DNA of 64,000 bases from Rhodobacterales bacterium 56_14_T64 (GCA_002162795.1 MAAY01000023.1:41269-105268); one strand, 5' to 3'; shown: positions 36,191 through 45,695, counted from the stretch's first letter. Notes: a model not told the origin generated them from the sequence alone. A program made the numbers and translations.

Positions 36191-37099
36191 TTAGTTGGGC
36201 AGGGCGTATTCCACCAATTCAGTGCGTTGCAGGGATTTGAAATTGTCGTCGGAAATCATCGTGGCGCGCAGGCTTCCCTGAACGTCACGCCAGATCGACA
36301 GGCCTTCGAGATTGTCATGGCTGCCAAAGGATGTCTGCAGCAGCGTCTGCTCGCTCGCCGGGCCATCTGCGGTGAGAACCCAGCGCCGCAGGCGACTGCG
36401 AAAACCAAACAAGCTAAAGTCACGCTCGAGCAGGTAAAAGCGGCCATCGGGGCCGATATCAGCGCTAACCGGCAGGAAATCCCCACGCGGCGGCAGGGTA
36501 AAAGGCGTGGACCAACTGTTGCCGTCCCAGCGCCAGACTGGGATTTGCCCATCGCTGTTTAGGGCGCGTTCAGGCAGGGTATAAAGGCGTCCCTGCGCAT
36601 CAATTGCCAGTGCTTCCAGCGCTTTGTTGATCGGCAGAGCACGAAATTCGTTGGGCCGTGGCAGGACTTGGGCGCGGCTGCTTGCCTTCAGGTGACGCAC
36701 CACCCGCGAGATGCCCTCGAATGATATGTAGATGGTACCATCTGGAGCAATGGCCAGGCCCTCGCTATCGACGATGCGACCTTTCAGGAATTGCCCGGAC
36801 GAGGAGCGCAGATGACGCACGGTTTTGGCCTCGATCCCCGAAATCTGACCGTCCACACGGTTGATTCGCGCAGTGGCGAGGGTGGCGCGGTCGCTGATGA
36901 CTGTCATCGAAGAGCCGTCAGCGCTGAGTGACAGGCCGGAAAATCCACCAAACCAGCGATCATCCATGCGCCAGGTGTAGCTGCCCAAATAGGCGGCGGA
37001 ACTAGTCCCTGTTGTTCGGTTGGCGGCAAAGGCAGCCACCGCCAGCGTTGTGGCGGTCACCAGGCCGATTGTCAGTTTGACTGCAGTACCGAGGAGCAT
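36191..37099 (-). CDS. Secreted esterase-like/phytase-like beta-propeller protein
   Basis: 302 residues with an N-terminal signal or anchor (LLGTAVKLTIGLVTATTLAVAAFA). The rest matches the esterase-like activity of phytase family: GGFSGLSLSADGSSMTVISDRATL, IVDSEGLAIAPDGTIYISFEG, LEALAIDAQGRLYTLPER and SHDNLEGLSIWRD, four propeller-like repeats. The role is unknown, perhaps phosphoester hydrolysis. It overlaps the end of mepA by 28 bp and is the last gene of the UMF1-type MFS gene-mepA-esterase unit. Confidence 0.85.
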   Translation of the reverse strand: MLLGTAVKLTIGLVTATTLAVAAFAANRTTGTSSAAYLGSYTWRMDDRWFGGFSGLSLSADGSSMTVISDRATLATARINRVDGQISGIEAKTVRHLRSSSGQFLKGRIVDSEGLAIAPDGTIYISFEGISRVVRHLKASSRAQVLPRPNEFRALPINKALEALAIDAQGRLYTLPERALNSDGQIPVWRWDGNSWSTPFTLPPRGDFLPVSADIGPDGRFYLLERDFSLFGFRSRLRRWVLTADGPASEQTLLQTSFGSHDNLEGLSIWRDVQGSLRATMISDDNFKSLQRTELVEYALPN

Positions 37100-37941
37100 T
37101 GTTTGGGTAGATCCGACATTGTGTAATCGCGACGAGGTTTAGGCTTTGGTGCGTTGGGGTCAACCGGCTTTGGGGGTGGTGGATTAAGAATGTCGTTTAC
37201 CCATGTCTGCGCTGCATCGCAGCCATCACCGGGTGGAGGGGCCGCTTGGTTAGTACATCCGCGGGCGCCTTTGGGACATTTTAGACGTACGTGGAAATGA
37301 TAGTGATGCCCCCACCATGGCCGAATTTTGCGCAGCCATTTCCGATTGCCCGTTTCATCCTTGCACATCTGCACTTTAGCGCCGGGAAACACAAAGATCC
37401 GCGCCACCCGTTTGTCCTTGGCCGCCGCCCGAAGGATGGCGTGGTGCTGTGGTGTCCAGCTGGAATTTACAAATGCCCCGTTGTCCCGTCGCATCGAAAT
37501 GGACGAGATGTTTTCGCGGGCGCTGCTTGATAGGTTGAGCCTGTTAGGTGGCAACATCCATATATCGACATCAAGGCCGACCTGATGACTGCGGTGACCG
37601 GACAGCATCGGGCCACCACGTGGCTGGCTGATGTCGCCGATATACAGCCCGTCCCAACCGCGTTGCTTGGCTGCAAACCGACTGAGCTTTTCTATGAAAT
37701 CAATGGTCTCGGGATGCCCCCAGTTGCGGTTGCGCGACAGTCGCATCGCCTGCCAGGTGGCCCCGGTTTCGGGCAGTTGCACGGCGCCTGCCACGCAGCC
37801 CTTGGCATAAGATCCAAAGGGTGCGGGTTTTTGTTTTGAGCCGCTGGGCTTGGCCCCGAACAACTGTTTGGCTGCGGTCTCGGCGCTTGCCGTACTGGTT
37901 AAACAAAATACTAAGAACAAACTGGCAAGTAGGTGTTTCAA
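37072..37941 (-). CDS. mepA: Penicillin-insensitive murein endopeptidase MepA
   Basis: LAS-type zinc endopeptidase that cuts D-Ala-mDAP cross-links in peptidoglycan. 289 residues from a TTG start (KHLLASLFLVFCLTSTASA signal peptide) that overlaps the upstream MFS stop by TTGA, with GGGAG upstream; no ATG gives a better signal. Zinc ligands lie in GPMLSGHRSHQVGLDVDIWM and WWGHHYHFHVRLKCP. Other family signatures are GCVAGAVQLPETG and QAMRLSRNRNWGHPE. Confidence 0.93.
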   Translation of the reverse strand: MKHLLASLFLVFCLTSTASAETAAKQLFGAKPSGSKQKPAPFGSYAKGCVAGAVQLPETGATWQAMRLSRNRNWGHPETIDFIEKLSRFAAKQRGWDGLYIGDISQPRGGPMLSGHRSHQVGLDVDIWMLPPNRLNLSSSARENISSISMRRDNGAFVNSSWTPQHHAILRAAAKDKRVARIFVFPGAKVQMCKDETGNRKWLRKIRPWWGHHYHFHVRLKCPKGARGCTNQAAPPPGDGCDAAQTWVNDILNPPPPKPVDPNAPKPKPRRDYTMSDLPKQCSSVLQSN

Positions 37942-39302
37942 TCCTGGTCTCCCTCGGCGCGGACCCAAATCAGCAGAATCAGCCCCAGAATGAACAGGAC
38001 GACCACTGGCGATATGCCCAAGCGTGCGCTGCCGGTTATGGTCGTGGCAACCCCAATCAGCGCCGGTGCCAAAAACGCGGTGGCGCGACCTGACAGACCA
38101 TACAGGCCAAAGCTCTCGGTGGGGCGTTCAGGGTTAGTATGGCGCACCATCAGGCTGCGGCTGGTGGCCTGCAAGATTCCGCCGAAGCCGCCGATTAATA
38201 CACCGCAGCCAAAGAAAACCATGTCCGGCAGGGTTGAGCCTTGCGGCAACGGCACTCCGAACAATTGCTCACGTGACATGCCGACAATGGTTATGCAGAC
38301 CACGGTGAGCACCAGGATCGAGGTGACGATCACTGGTTTGGGGCCAAAACGTCGGTCGGCGTGGCCTCCCAGCCAGCAAAACAGCGCGGAAGAGATCGCG
38401 GCGACGATGCCAAAGATGCCAATCGAGGTGATCTCCCATTCCAGCACCAGGCGGGCATAGACGCCGCCAAACCCATAAAGGCCATTTAGTGCGTCACGGT
38501 ACAGCATGGATGAGCCAAGATAGCTGGCCAGACTTAGCCGGTTACGCAGGTTGGCAATGGATTGGACCACCAATCGAATCGCGCCGCCAAAACTTCCACG
38601 TTGGCCGGTGCTTTTGCCGTCGCGCACCCATAGGAAATAGGGGATCATGAACACTGCAAACCAAAGGGCGGTGATGGGCCCGACAGCGCGGGTGCCTTCC
38701 TTGGTCGCGGCATCCAGCCCGAATGCGGGGTCCAGACCGATTAGTGTCTTACCGTTGCCCTGTTCAACAAACAGCAACAGCAGGATGAACAACGCCACCA
38801 CCCCGCCAAGATAGCCAAAGGCAAAACCCGAGCCGGAGATCTTGCCAACGTCGTCCTTGTCGCACAGCGACGGCAGTTGCGAGTTGATAAAGATCAGCGC
38901 AAATTCAGCGCCGATAAAGCCAAAGCCAAAGCTGATCAGCATCCACCAAAGGTTTGACCCTTGTGGATCCATGAACCACAACCCGCCAGCGCCGATCACA
39001 TACATCACTGAAAAGACGATAATCCACGGCATGCGCCGCCCAGATATGTCGGCTAAGGCCCCTAGCAGTGGCCCGCCAAAACCGATGATTAGCCCGGTCA
39101 CAGTCAGACACAGCGACCAAATGGTCTGGGCCTGCGCCTTGGCGGCCTCGTCTGCTAATCCCTGACCTAAAAAGAAGTCTGCAGCCACAGCGGCAAAGAA
39201 AGGTCCAAAGATAAAGGTGACCAGAAGTGTGTGGTAGGGCTGGCTGGCCCAATCAAAGAAATACCATCCCCAAATGCGTTTGCGCGTCGAAATTTCCTGC
39301 AT
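37938..39302 (-). CDS. MFS transporter, UMF1 (Atg22-like) family
   Basis: Twelve-helix carrier of 454 residues from MQEISTRKRIWGWYFFDWASQPYHTLLVTFIFGPFF, the typical UMF1 start; an ATG four codons earlier is possible. GFGGPLLGALADISGRRMPWIIVFSVMY is the MFS loop 2-3 motif. The substrate is unknown; the eukaryotic relative Atg22 exports amino acids from the vacuole. The next gene, mepA, is translationally coupled, which suggests a link with peptidoglycan products. Confidence 0.88.
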   Translation of the reverse strand: MQEISTRKRIWGWYFFDWASQPYHTLLVTFIFGPFFAAVAADFFLGQGLADEAAKAQAQTIWSLCLTVTGLIIGFGGPLLGALADISGRRMPWIIVFSVMYVIGAGGLWFMDPQGSNLWWMLISFGFGFIGAEFALIFINSQLPSLCDKDDVGKISGSGFAFGYLGGVVALFILLLLFVEQGNGKTLIGLDPAFGLDAATKEGTRAVGPITALWFAVFMIPYFLWVRDGKSTGQRGSFGGAIRLVVQSIANLRNRLSLASYLGSSMLYRDALNGLYGFGGVYARLVLEWEITSIGIFGIVAAISSALFCWLGGHADRRFGPKPVIVTSILVLTVVCITIVGMSREQLFGVPLPQGSTLPDMVFFGCGVLIGGFGGILQATSRSLMVRHTNPERPTESFGLYGLSGRATAFLAPALIGVATTITGSARLGISPVVVLFILGLILLIWVRAEGDQD

Positions 39303-39349
39303 ACATATCCCCAAAATATCTTTTTAGGGTATGGCAGGCGCGAATGCTT

Positions 39350-39898
39350 TTAGGCAAGCTTATCCTGCATTGGCGGCCAAGGGCGTGTTGCATCTGCCTG
39401 GCACCAAGCTTTGATCCAATCCGGCATTGGCGGGGGAGCGGTGTTGGCATGGCCCATTTCAGCCAGAACCTGCTCCGGAGGTATGATGCCGGTTTTGCCG
39501 GTTACCGCCGAGCGGAACATCACGTGGCTGGCGCACTCGCCATTCTTTTTCCACATCGACTGCTCCAGGTAGATGAACTTGTCATCCCAGGTCACCGCCC
39601 GGCTGCGCATTTCAAACCGCTCAAATCCGCGAATGCGACGGCGAAACCGGACCGTGCTGCCAGCCATGGTCATACCCCAACGATTTTTTGAGATAGCGGA
39701 AATTAAGCCAACCCGCTGCGCACACATCGATCGGCCTAAGTCATAAAGCGTCATGGCTCGACCGTTGTTCAGCTCCAGCCAGATATCCAAATCCCAGGGC
39801 CAGCAGATGTGATGCGAGACATGGGTGTCGGTCAGCGCCAGAGGCGGCATGCGGCGGGCGATGAACAGATCCTTGATCAGGCGGACGATGGGAAACAT
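39350..39898 (-). CDS. Acyl-CoA thioesterase-like hotdog protein
   Basis: 182 residues of the 4HBT_2-like hotdog family. The N-terminal THVSHHICWPWDLDIWLELNNGRAMTLYDLGR resembles the catalytic region (Asp/His followed by the helix), and FRRRIRGFERFEMRSRAVTWDDKFIYLEQSMWK is the second core strand pair. Probable hydrolysis of an acyl-CoA or acyl-carrier substrate; specificity unknown. It is divergent from YggT and separated from the MFS gene by 47 bp on the same strand. Confidence 0.82.
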   Translation of the reverse strand: MFPIVRLIKDLFIARRMPPLALTDTHVSHHICWPWDLDIWLELNNGRAMTLYDLGRSMCAQRVGLISAISKNRWGMTMAGSTVRFRRRIRGFERFEMRSRAVTWDDKFIYLEQSMWKKNGECASHVMFRSAVTGKTGIIPPEQVLAEMGHANTAPPPMPDWIKAWCQADATRPWPPMQDKLA

Positions 39899-40028
39899 GG
39901 GGCAAATCCTTTGTGATCTGTGCCTCTCATGACCCGTTCATCAGCGGCGTCAACCACAACTTGGCGGAAGGCTTGCGCTTTGCGGTGTTGCTGCTTACCT
40001 CTGGGTCGGATCTAAAGAAGGAAATAAG

Positions 40029-40316
40029 ATGCTGTCGTTGTTCCAAATCCTGATGCTTGTCCTCGACATCGTCTGGTTCTTCATTATTGCCCATGTTATC
40101 ATGAGTTGGCTGATCAATTTTCAGGTGCTGAACCTGCATCAGCAACTGGTTGGGCAAATCTGGCATTTCCTCAATCGTATTCTTGAGCCTCTGTATGGTC
40201 CGGTACGTCGCATTTTGCCGAATATGCAAGGTATCGATTTGGCGCCTTTGGTGGTGCTGATCTCAGTCTATGCGGTGCGTATTATTCTGGTGAATAACAT
40301 CTCTGCCTTTTACTGA
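40029..40316 (+). CDS. YggT family inner-membrane protein
   Basis: 95 residues with two membrane helices and the YggT pattern LLVLDIVWFFIIAHVIMSWLINF ... FLNRILEPLYGPVRRILPNMQGIDLAPLVVLISVYAVRIILV. The function is not established; homologues in Gram-positive bacteria influence cell division and osmotic response. AAGAAGGAAA precedes the ATG. It stands alone, with the dispersed repeat copy 3 just downstream. Confidence 0.9.
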   Translation: MLSLFQILMLVLDIVWFFIIAHVIMSWLINFQVLNLHQQLVGQIWHFLNRILEPLYGPVRRILPNMQGIDLAPLVVLISVYAVRIILVNNISAFY

Positions 40317-40340
40317 TGTGTCGCGCCGGGCTGGCGTTTT

Positions 40341-40368
40341 GCGGTAGGTATTTAAGGACAAGAAGAAG
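40341..40368 (+). repeat. Dispersed TATTT-AAGAAGAA element, copy 3 (degenerate)
   Basis: GCGGTAGGTATTTAAGGACAAGAAGAAG retains the right half of the element seen at 6406 and 33405. The left CCTCCGG arm has decayed to GCGTTTT, so the palindrome is lost. It lies downstream of YggT. Confidence 0.6.
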
Positions 40369-40459
40369 TAGGGGCCATCTGGCCCTTGCTGCGCGATTCT
40401 GCTTGTGAGACTGTAGTGGGCAAACGAGCAGCCCACACTAATGACGAGGCTTTCCGCCT

Positions 40460-42508
40460 ATGACAGCCCTGCCAGGCGCCTCCCCGCTATTACGCGATGT
40501 ATTTGGCTTTGACGCCTTCCGCCCCGGGCAGGAGGAGATCGTCGACGCGGTGACCGCTGGTGAAAACGTGCTGGCAATTATGCCAACCGGTGGCGGTAAA
40601 TCCCTGTGTTTTCAGTTACCAGCGCTGATCCGCGAGGGTGTGACGGTGGTGATTTCACCGTTGATTGCATTGATGCGGGATCAGGTGCGAGGCTTGCAGG
40701 AGGCCGGGGTCTCGGCCGGTGCGCTGACATCCGGCAACACGCTAGAGGAAACCGAGGCGGTCTGGGAGGCACTTGAGGCCGGGCGGCTGAAGCTATTGTA
40801 TATGGCGCCAGAACGGTTGGCCTCGGGTGCGGCGATGGGCATGTTGCGGCGCATCGGTGTCAGCATGATTGCGGTGGACGAGGCCCATTGCGTTAGCCAA
40901 TGGGGCCATGATTTCCGCCCCGACTATTTACGTATTGGTGAGTTGCGTCAGGCCTTGGATGTGCCGCTGGCCGCCTTTACCGCCACTGCGGATGCCGAAA
41001 CCCGCGATGAGATTGTGCAAAAACTGTTCGATGGGCAACCCCCCCGCACTTTTTTACGCGGATTTGATCGCCCCAATATCCATCTTGCCTTTGCCGCCAA
41101 AGATGGTCCGCGGAGGCAGATCCTGGGCTTTGCCGCGGCGCGCAAGGGGCAGTCGGGCATTGTCTACTGCGGTACCCGCGCCAAGACCGAGGCGCTGGCA
41201 AAGGCGTTGCGTGACGAGGGCCACGTGGCCTGTCATTATCACGGCGGCATGCAGGCCGAGGATCGGCGCATTGTCGAGACCCGCTTTGCCCGCGAGGACG
41301 GCTTGATTGTGGTGGCTACCGTGGCCTTTGGCATGGGGATCGATAAACCGGACATCCGCTGGGTGGCCCACGCCGATCTGCCCAAAAGCATCGAGTCCTA
41401 TTATCAGGAAATTGGCCGGGCCGGCCGCGATGGCGCGCCAGCGGAAACGATGACCCTGTTTGGCTCCGACGATATCCGGTTGCGCCGCAGCCAGATTGAC
41501 GAGGGCCTGGCCCCACCCGAGCGCCGCGCCGCCGATCATGGGCGGTTAAATTCGCTGTTGGGGCTGGCCGAGGCGCTGCATTGTCGCCGCAAAAACCTGC
41601 TGGGATACTTCGGTGAACAGGCCGAAGCTTGCGGTCATTGCGATCTCTGTGACAACCCGGCCGAGGTGTTTGACGGAACCACAGCAGTGCGCAAGGCGCT
41701 GTCGGCGATCCTGCGCACCGAGGAATGGTTTGGCGCAGGCCATCTGATCGATATTCTAACCGGCACTGAGACCGATAAAATTCGTGCCCGGCGCCATGAT
41801 CAGCTGTCGGTTTATGGCTGCGGTGGAGAATATGACAAGCGACAGTGGCAGGCGGTGTTCCGGCAAATGATGGGCCATGACTTGGTGCGTCCCAACCCCG
41901 AGCGCCACGGCGCGTTGCAGATGACCGCGGCGGCGCTGCCAGTGCTGAAAGGTGAGGCACAAATCTCTCTGCGCAAGGATACCATCAAAACAGCCAGCCG
42001 CCGCCCTGCCGTCAAAGCGCTGGTGAATGAAGAAGACGCGCCGCTGCTGTCGGCGATGAAAGCCAAACGCCGGGCCTTGGCCGAGGCGCAGAACGTGCCG
42101 GCCTATGTGATTTTTCCAGACCGCACCCTGATCGAGATGGCGGAAACGCGCCCGACCGATCTGGATGCGATGGCACATATCAGCGGCGTCGGTGCCAAAA
42201 AGCTGGAACGTTATGGCGATACGTTTCTTGAGGTAATCAACGGTGCAGTCGAGGAGGTTCACCCGGCCCGGCGAAAGCTGGCCGGGCGGTCCGCGGGGAC
42301 GCTATATGATGGGCTGTTAGAGATACAAAGCCAGTTGGCGCGTGGCGAGGATGGCACCGAAAAACCGCTTAGCTGTTCGGCCAGTCTGTTGGCCAAAGTG
42401 GCGCAGATACGGTCGACCGACGAGGCGGGCCTTACTCGGTTGCTTGGCGAAAAACGGGCGGAGAGATTTGCAGCTGCTTTTCTGAATGTGCTGCGAGCTG
42501 AGGGCTAA
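40460..42508 (+). CDS. recQ: ATP-dependent DNA helicase RecQ
   Basis: 3'-5' helicase of 682 residues. Walker A MPTGGGKSLCFQLPAL near residue 45, DEAH box (VDEAHCVSQWGHDFRPDY) near residue 140, motif VI (QEIGRAGRDG) near residue 325, the zinc-binding CGHCDLCDNP near residue 394, an RQC winged helix, and a C-terminal HRDC domain. It unwinds recombination and replication intermediates. GAGG lies before the ATG. yaaA follows within 30 bp and may share its message. Confidence 0.97.
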   Translation: MTALPGASPLLRDVFGFDAFRPGQEEIVDAVTAGENVLAIMPTGGGKSLCFQLPALIREGVTVVISPLIALMRDQVRGLQEAGVSAGALTSGNTLEETEAVWEALEAGRLKLLYMAPERLASGAAMGMLRRIGVSMIAVDEAHCVSQWGHDFRPDYLRIGELRQALDVPLAAFTATADAETRDEIVQKLFDGQPPRTFLRGFDRPNIHLAFAAKDGPRRQILGFAAARKGQSGIVYCGTRAKTEALAKALRDEGHVACHYHGGMQAEDRRIVETRFAREDGLIVVATVAFGMGIDKPDIRWVAHADLPKSIESYYQEIGRAGRDGAPAETMTLFGSDDIRLRRSQIDEGLAPPERRAADHGRLNSLLGLAEALHCRRKNLLGYFGEQAEACGHCDLCDNPAEVFDGTTAVRKALSAILRTEEWFGAGHLIDILTGTETDKIRARRHDQLSVYGCGGEYDKRQWQAVFRQMMGHDLVRPNPERHGALQMTAAALPVLKGEAQISLRKDTIKTASRRPAVKALVNEEDAPLLSAMKAKRRALAEAQNVPAYVIFPDRTLIEMAETRPTDLDAMAHISGVGAKKLERYGDTFLEVINGAVEEVHPARRKLAGRSAGTLYDGLLEIQSQLARGEDGTEKPLSCSASLLAKVAQIRSTDEAGLTRLLGEKRAERFAAAFLNVLRAEG

Positions 42509-42538
42509 CTAATGTCAGATTTGAACAGGGAGACGGGG

Positions 42539-43312
42539 ATGCTGGTAGTCATCTCACCAGCCAAGCGGCTGGATTGGGCAGAACGTGATGTTGCGGTGAC
42601 GCAGCCGGATTTTCAGGGCGATGCCATTCGATTGGCCCGGACGATGCGCAATCTGACGCTGGGTGATCTGAAGAAACTGATGAGCCTAAGCGATGATCTG
42701 GCCCGGTTGAACCGTGACCGTTTCCGCGACTTTTCTGATGAGCCTGCGGCTGACATCGCCCGACCAGCGGCGCTGGCATTTGCTGGCGACACCTATCTGG
42801 GGCTTGAGGCGGGGACGCTGGACAGTGATGAGATGGCATGGGCGCAGGAACATTTGCGAATTTTGTCTGGGCTCTACGGCGTGCTGCGGCCTCTGGATGC
42901 GATCCAGGCTTACCGGTTGGAAATGGGCAGTCGGCTAAAGACACGGCGTGGCAAAAATCTGTATGATTATTGGCGCGACCAGCTGAGCAACGCGTTGAAT
43001 GCCCAGGGCCAGGAAACCGGCGCTCAGGTGTTGGTGAATTGTGCCAGCCAAGAGTATTTTGGTGCTGTGGCCCCCCAAACGCTGAAATTGAATGTCATCA
43101 CGCCGGTGTTCCTAGAGGACAAAAGTGGTGCGCCCAAAGTGGTCAGCTTCTTTGCCAAACGGGCCCGTGGCGCAATGGCGCGTTTCATCATCCAGAACCG
43201 GCTGAGCGATCCAGACGGGTTGAAAGATTTCGACAGCGGCGGGTATTCTTATCAGGCTGAAATGTCGACACCAGAGAAGCCGGTGTTCCTGCGCCCCTAC
43301 GCCGGCCAATAG
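42539..43312 (+). CDS. yaaA: Peroxide stress protein YaaA
   Basis: 257 residues from MLVVISPAKRLDW, the conserved start with a GGGAG ribosome-binding site; a longer frame begins nine codons earlier. It shows YLGLEAGTLDSDEMAWAQEHLRILSGLYGVLRPLDAIQAYRLEMGSRL and NCASQEYFGAV. In E. coli YaaA is induced by peroxide and limits Fenton damage by lowering free iron. The gene ends convergently to the hybrid kinase, with its terminator inside that gene's 3' end. Confidence 0.95.
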   Translation: MLVVISPAKRLDWAERDVAVTQPDFQGDAIRLARTMRNLTLGDLKKLMSLSDDLARLNRDRFRDFSDEPAADIARPAALAFAGDTYLGLEAGTLDSDEMAWAQEHLRILSGLYGVLRPLDAIQAYRLEMGSRLKTRRGKNLYDYWRDQLSNALNAQGQETGAQVLVNCASQEYFGAVAPQTLKLNVITPVFLEDKSGAPKVVSFFAKRARGAMARFIIQNRLSDPDGLKDFDSGGYSYQAEMSTPEKPVFLRPYAGQ

Positions 43313-43325
43313 GCATCAGGCCTCG

Positions 43326-45695
43326 TTACGGCTGAACAGCCTGCACCTCCTCAGGGAGGTGCTTTTCAATATGTTCATGGATGATCGCTTTGCGCAGCGG
43401 CTTGGTCAGATAGAAATCCAATCCAGCGGCCAAAATCCCTTCGGAGTCGCCATCCATAGCATGCGCGGTCAGCGCGACAATTGGCACATGGCGCCCCGAA
43501 GTTTTCTCGATTTTTCGGATTTCGACAGTGGCCTGTTTGCCGTCCATCTTGGGCATGGAAATATCCATGAAAATCAGGTCAGGGACAAAATCGCTGTAGG
43601 CCTCCACTGCCTCAAGCCCATTGTTGGCAAAGCGGATGTCGATGTTCAGGTCTTTGACCATTTTGCGGAACACCAGCTGGTTGGTCTTGTTGTCTTCGGC
43701 GGCAAGAATGCGCATCAGGCGCGGAGCGTTCGGGTCCTGCTCTGTCCGGACCGGCTCAGCGACGTCGCTGGTTTTCGGGCCATCTTCAGTGATGATCGCT
43801 TCATCTGCAGCTGAGGGAGCGTGGCTGCGATGCTTGGCCCTAAAACTGGGCATTTCGTCAAATTCTGTTGCAGCGGTCTCTGGATCGGTTGTTGCGTTGT
43901 CAGCCAGGGAGGTATCGGGCGCTACGACCGGCGTTCTTTCGGGAACGATGGCACCCATTGCCGCCAGCTTGGCAAATAGATCGTTTCGAAGCACAGGTTT
44001 TTGCAAAATCCCCTGGATCAGGTTGCGACTGGTGTTGTCCTGCGCAAAGTTCGAGTTTGAACTGAGCAGCAGGAACGGCACATCGGGCCAGCCCCCTTGC
44101 CGCAGGGCAGTGGCCAATTGCACCCCATCCATGCCGGGCATATTGTGATCGCTGATCACCAAATCGATGGTCTCGTCCATTTGTTGCAGAGCGTCGGCGC
44201 CAGAGACGGACGTAACCACTTTTGCCCCCAACATCTGCATCTGCTTTTCCAAAATCGCACGATTCATATCTAGGTCATCGACAATCAGAACCCGACGAAG
44301 GGTCGCGGGAAGTTCTGTGGCTGCCGGTTGTGGACCCTCAGCCGTTGGCAGAGGCACCCGGAACCCAAAGCACGATCCCTCACCCTCGTCGCTTTCAACC
44401 CAGACTGACCCGCCCATCATTTCGATCAAACGCTTGGAGATCGCCAACCCCAGGCCGGTGCCTTCGAATTGACGATTGCTTTCGTCTTCGACTTGGTTGA
44501 ACTCACCAAAGATGTGCTGGATTTTGTCCTTGGGAATACCAATTCCGGTGTCCTCGATGGTCACGTGAATGGCGCAGGTGGCACCGTCGGTGTCGGGCAC
44601 ACCTGTGACGCGCAACACGATGTGTCCTTCCTTGGTGAACTTGACTGCGTTGCCAACCAGATTGGTTAGCACCTGACGAATGCGGCCAGGGTCGCCAACA
44701 AAGCGAGTTGGTAGGAACAGGTCATAGTCCACCATCATCGCCAGACCTTTGTCGCGCGCAGTGGGCTGAAGCAACATCACCACCTCGTGGATGCAGCGTT
44801 CCATATCGAAATCTTCACTGTGCAGTACCAGCTTGTCTGCTTCGATCTTGGAATAATCAAGCACGTCATTGATGATGACCAGTAGCGCCTCACCTGAATT
44901 CTTGATGGTGTCAGCGTATAGGCGCTGTTCATCGCTCAGATTGGTGTCGTTCAGCAGTTCGGCCATGCCAACAACCCCATTCATCGGGGTGCGGATCTCA
45001 TGAGACATATTGGCCAGGAAAGCAGATTTGGCGCGGTTGGCAGCTTCGGCCCGCTCGCGCGCCGTGCGCAGTTCTTCCTCATAATGCACCGTCGAGGTGA
45101 TATCCAAGGCCAAACTGACAACGTCGCCGCCGTGGCCGCGTTGGTCAATTAGTTTGATATAGTTGTTGTTCCACAGTCTGATGACCACTGGTTCGGGGGT
45201 CGGAGACACCCAACGCGCGTTCATCATCTTGCGCCATTTATCCGGGTTCAGGCGGCCAGTGTTGACCAGACCTTCATCGGTGAAAATCTGCAGGATACGT
45301 TCGTAAGATATGCCAGGACCGACCTCTTCCAGTCCCTCGAATGTGTTTAGGTAGGCGGTGTTGGCACCGATCAATTTGCTGTCAGCGCCAAAGAAGGCAA
45401 ACCCGTCCTGAATGGTTTGAATCGAGTGCCACAACCGGCGTTCGGCCACCTCGACCTTTTCGTGGGCGACATTAAGGTCGGATTTTACTTTTTCATTCTC
45501 GACCCGGACGTTGGCAACTTCATCCCTGAAGGTTGCGACCTCGGCCTGGGTGACGCCAATTTGTTTGGTCAATGCCAAAGCGTGACGCCCCAACTTGCGA
45601 TTGGCAGCCGATAGCTCCGCCTGCTTTAATTCAAGCAGTCGTTCAGCTGCCAAGCGGGCGCGCCGCTCGTGAGCAAGTTTATCGGCAATCGGCAT
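43326..45695 (-). CDS. Soluble hybrid histidine kinase with two receivers
   Basis: 789 residues without membrane segments. An N-terminal coiled coil (about 1-85), a PAS-like domain (GFAFFGADSKLIGANTAYL), HisKA with His232 in MSHEIRTPMNGVVGM, HATPase (NLVGNAVKFTKEG, DTGIGIPKDK, GTGLGLAISKR), a degenerate-looking linker, receiver 1 with Asp516 (LVISDHNMPGMDG) and receiver 2 with Asp711 (LIFMDISMPKMDG), then a short acidic end. No Hpt is present, so signal flow needs a separate phosphotransfer protein. The sensed signal is unknown. The 3' end carries the antisense terminator of yaaA. Confidence 0.92.
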   Translation of the reverse strand: MPIADKLAHERRARLAAERLLELKQAELSAANRKLGRHALALTKQIGVTQAEVATFRDEVANVRVENEKVKSDLNVAHEKVEVAERRLWHSIQTIQDGFAFFGADSKLIGANTAYLNTFEGLEEVGPGISYERILQIFTDEGLVNTGRLNPDKWRKMMNARWVSPTPEPVVIRLWNNNYIKLIDQRGHGGDVVSLALDITSTVHYEEELRTARERAEAANRAKSAFLANMSHEIRTPMNGVVGMAELLNDTNLSDEQRLYADTIKNSGEALLVIINDVLDYSKIEADKLVLHSEDFDMERCIHEVVMLLQPTARDKGLAMMVDYDLFLPTRFVGDPGRIRQVLTNLVGNAVKFTKEGHIVLRVTGVPDTDGATCAIHVTIEDTGIGIPKDKIQHIFGEFNQVEDESNRQFEGTGLGLAISKRLIEMMGGSVWVESDEGEGSCFGFRVPLPTAEGPQPAATELPATLRRVLIVDDLDMNRAILEKQMQMLGAKVVTSVSGADALQQMDETIDLVISDHNMPGMDGVQLATALRQGGWPDVPFLLLSSNSNFAQDNTSRNLIQGILQKPVLRNDLFAKLAAMGAIVPERTPVVAPDTSLADNATTDPETAATEFDEMPSFRAKHRSHAPSAADEAIITEDGPKTSDVAEPVRTEQDPNAPRLMRILAAEDNKTNQLVFRKMVKDLNIDIRFANNGLEAVEAYSDFVPDLIFMDISMPKMDGKQATVEIRKIEKTSGRHVPIVALTAHAMDGDSEGILAAGLDFYLTKPLRKAIIHEHIEKHLPEEVQAVQP
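43343..43366 (+). terminator. yaaA terminator embedded in the convergent kinase coding end
   Basis: Perfect 8-bp stem GCACCTCC (43343-43350) / GGAGGTGC (43355-43362), loop TCAG, then TTTT on the plus strand, 30 bp after the yaaA stop. The same bases encode the last residues of the minus-strand hybrid kinase (HLPEEVQ). Confidence 0.85.
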
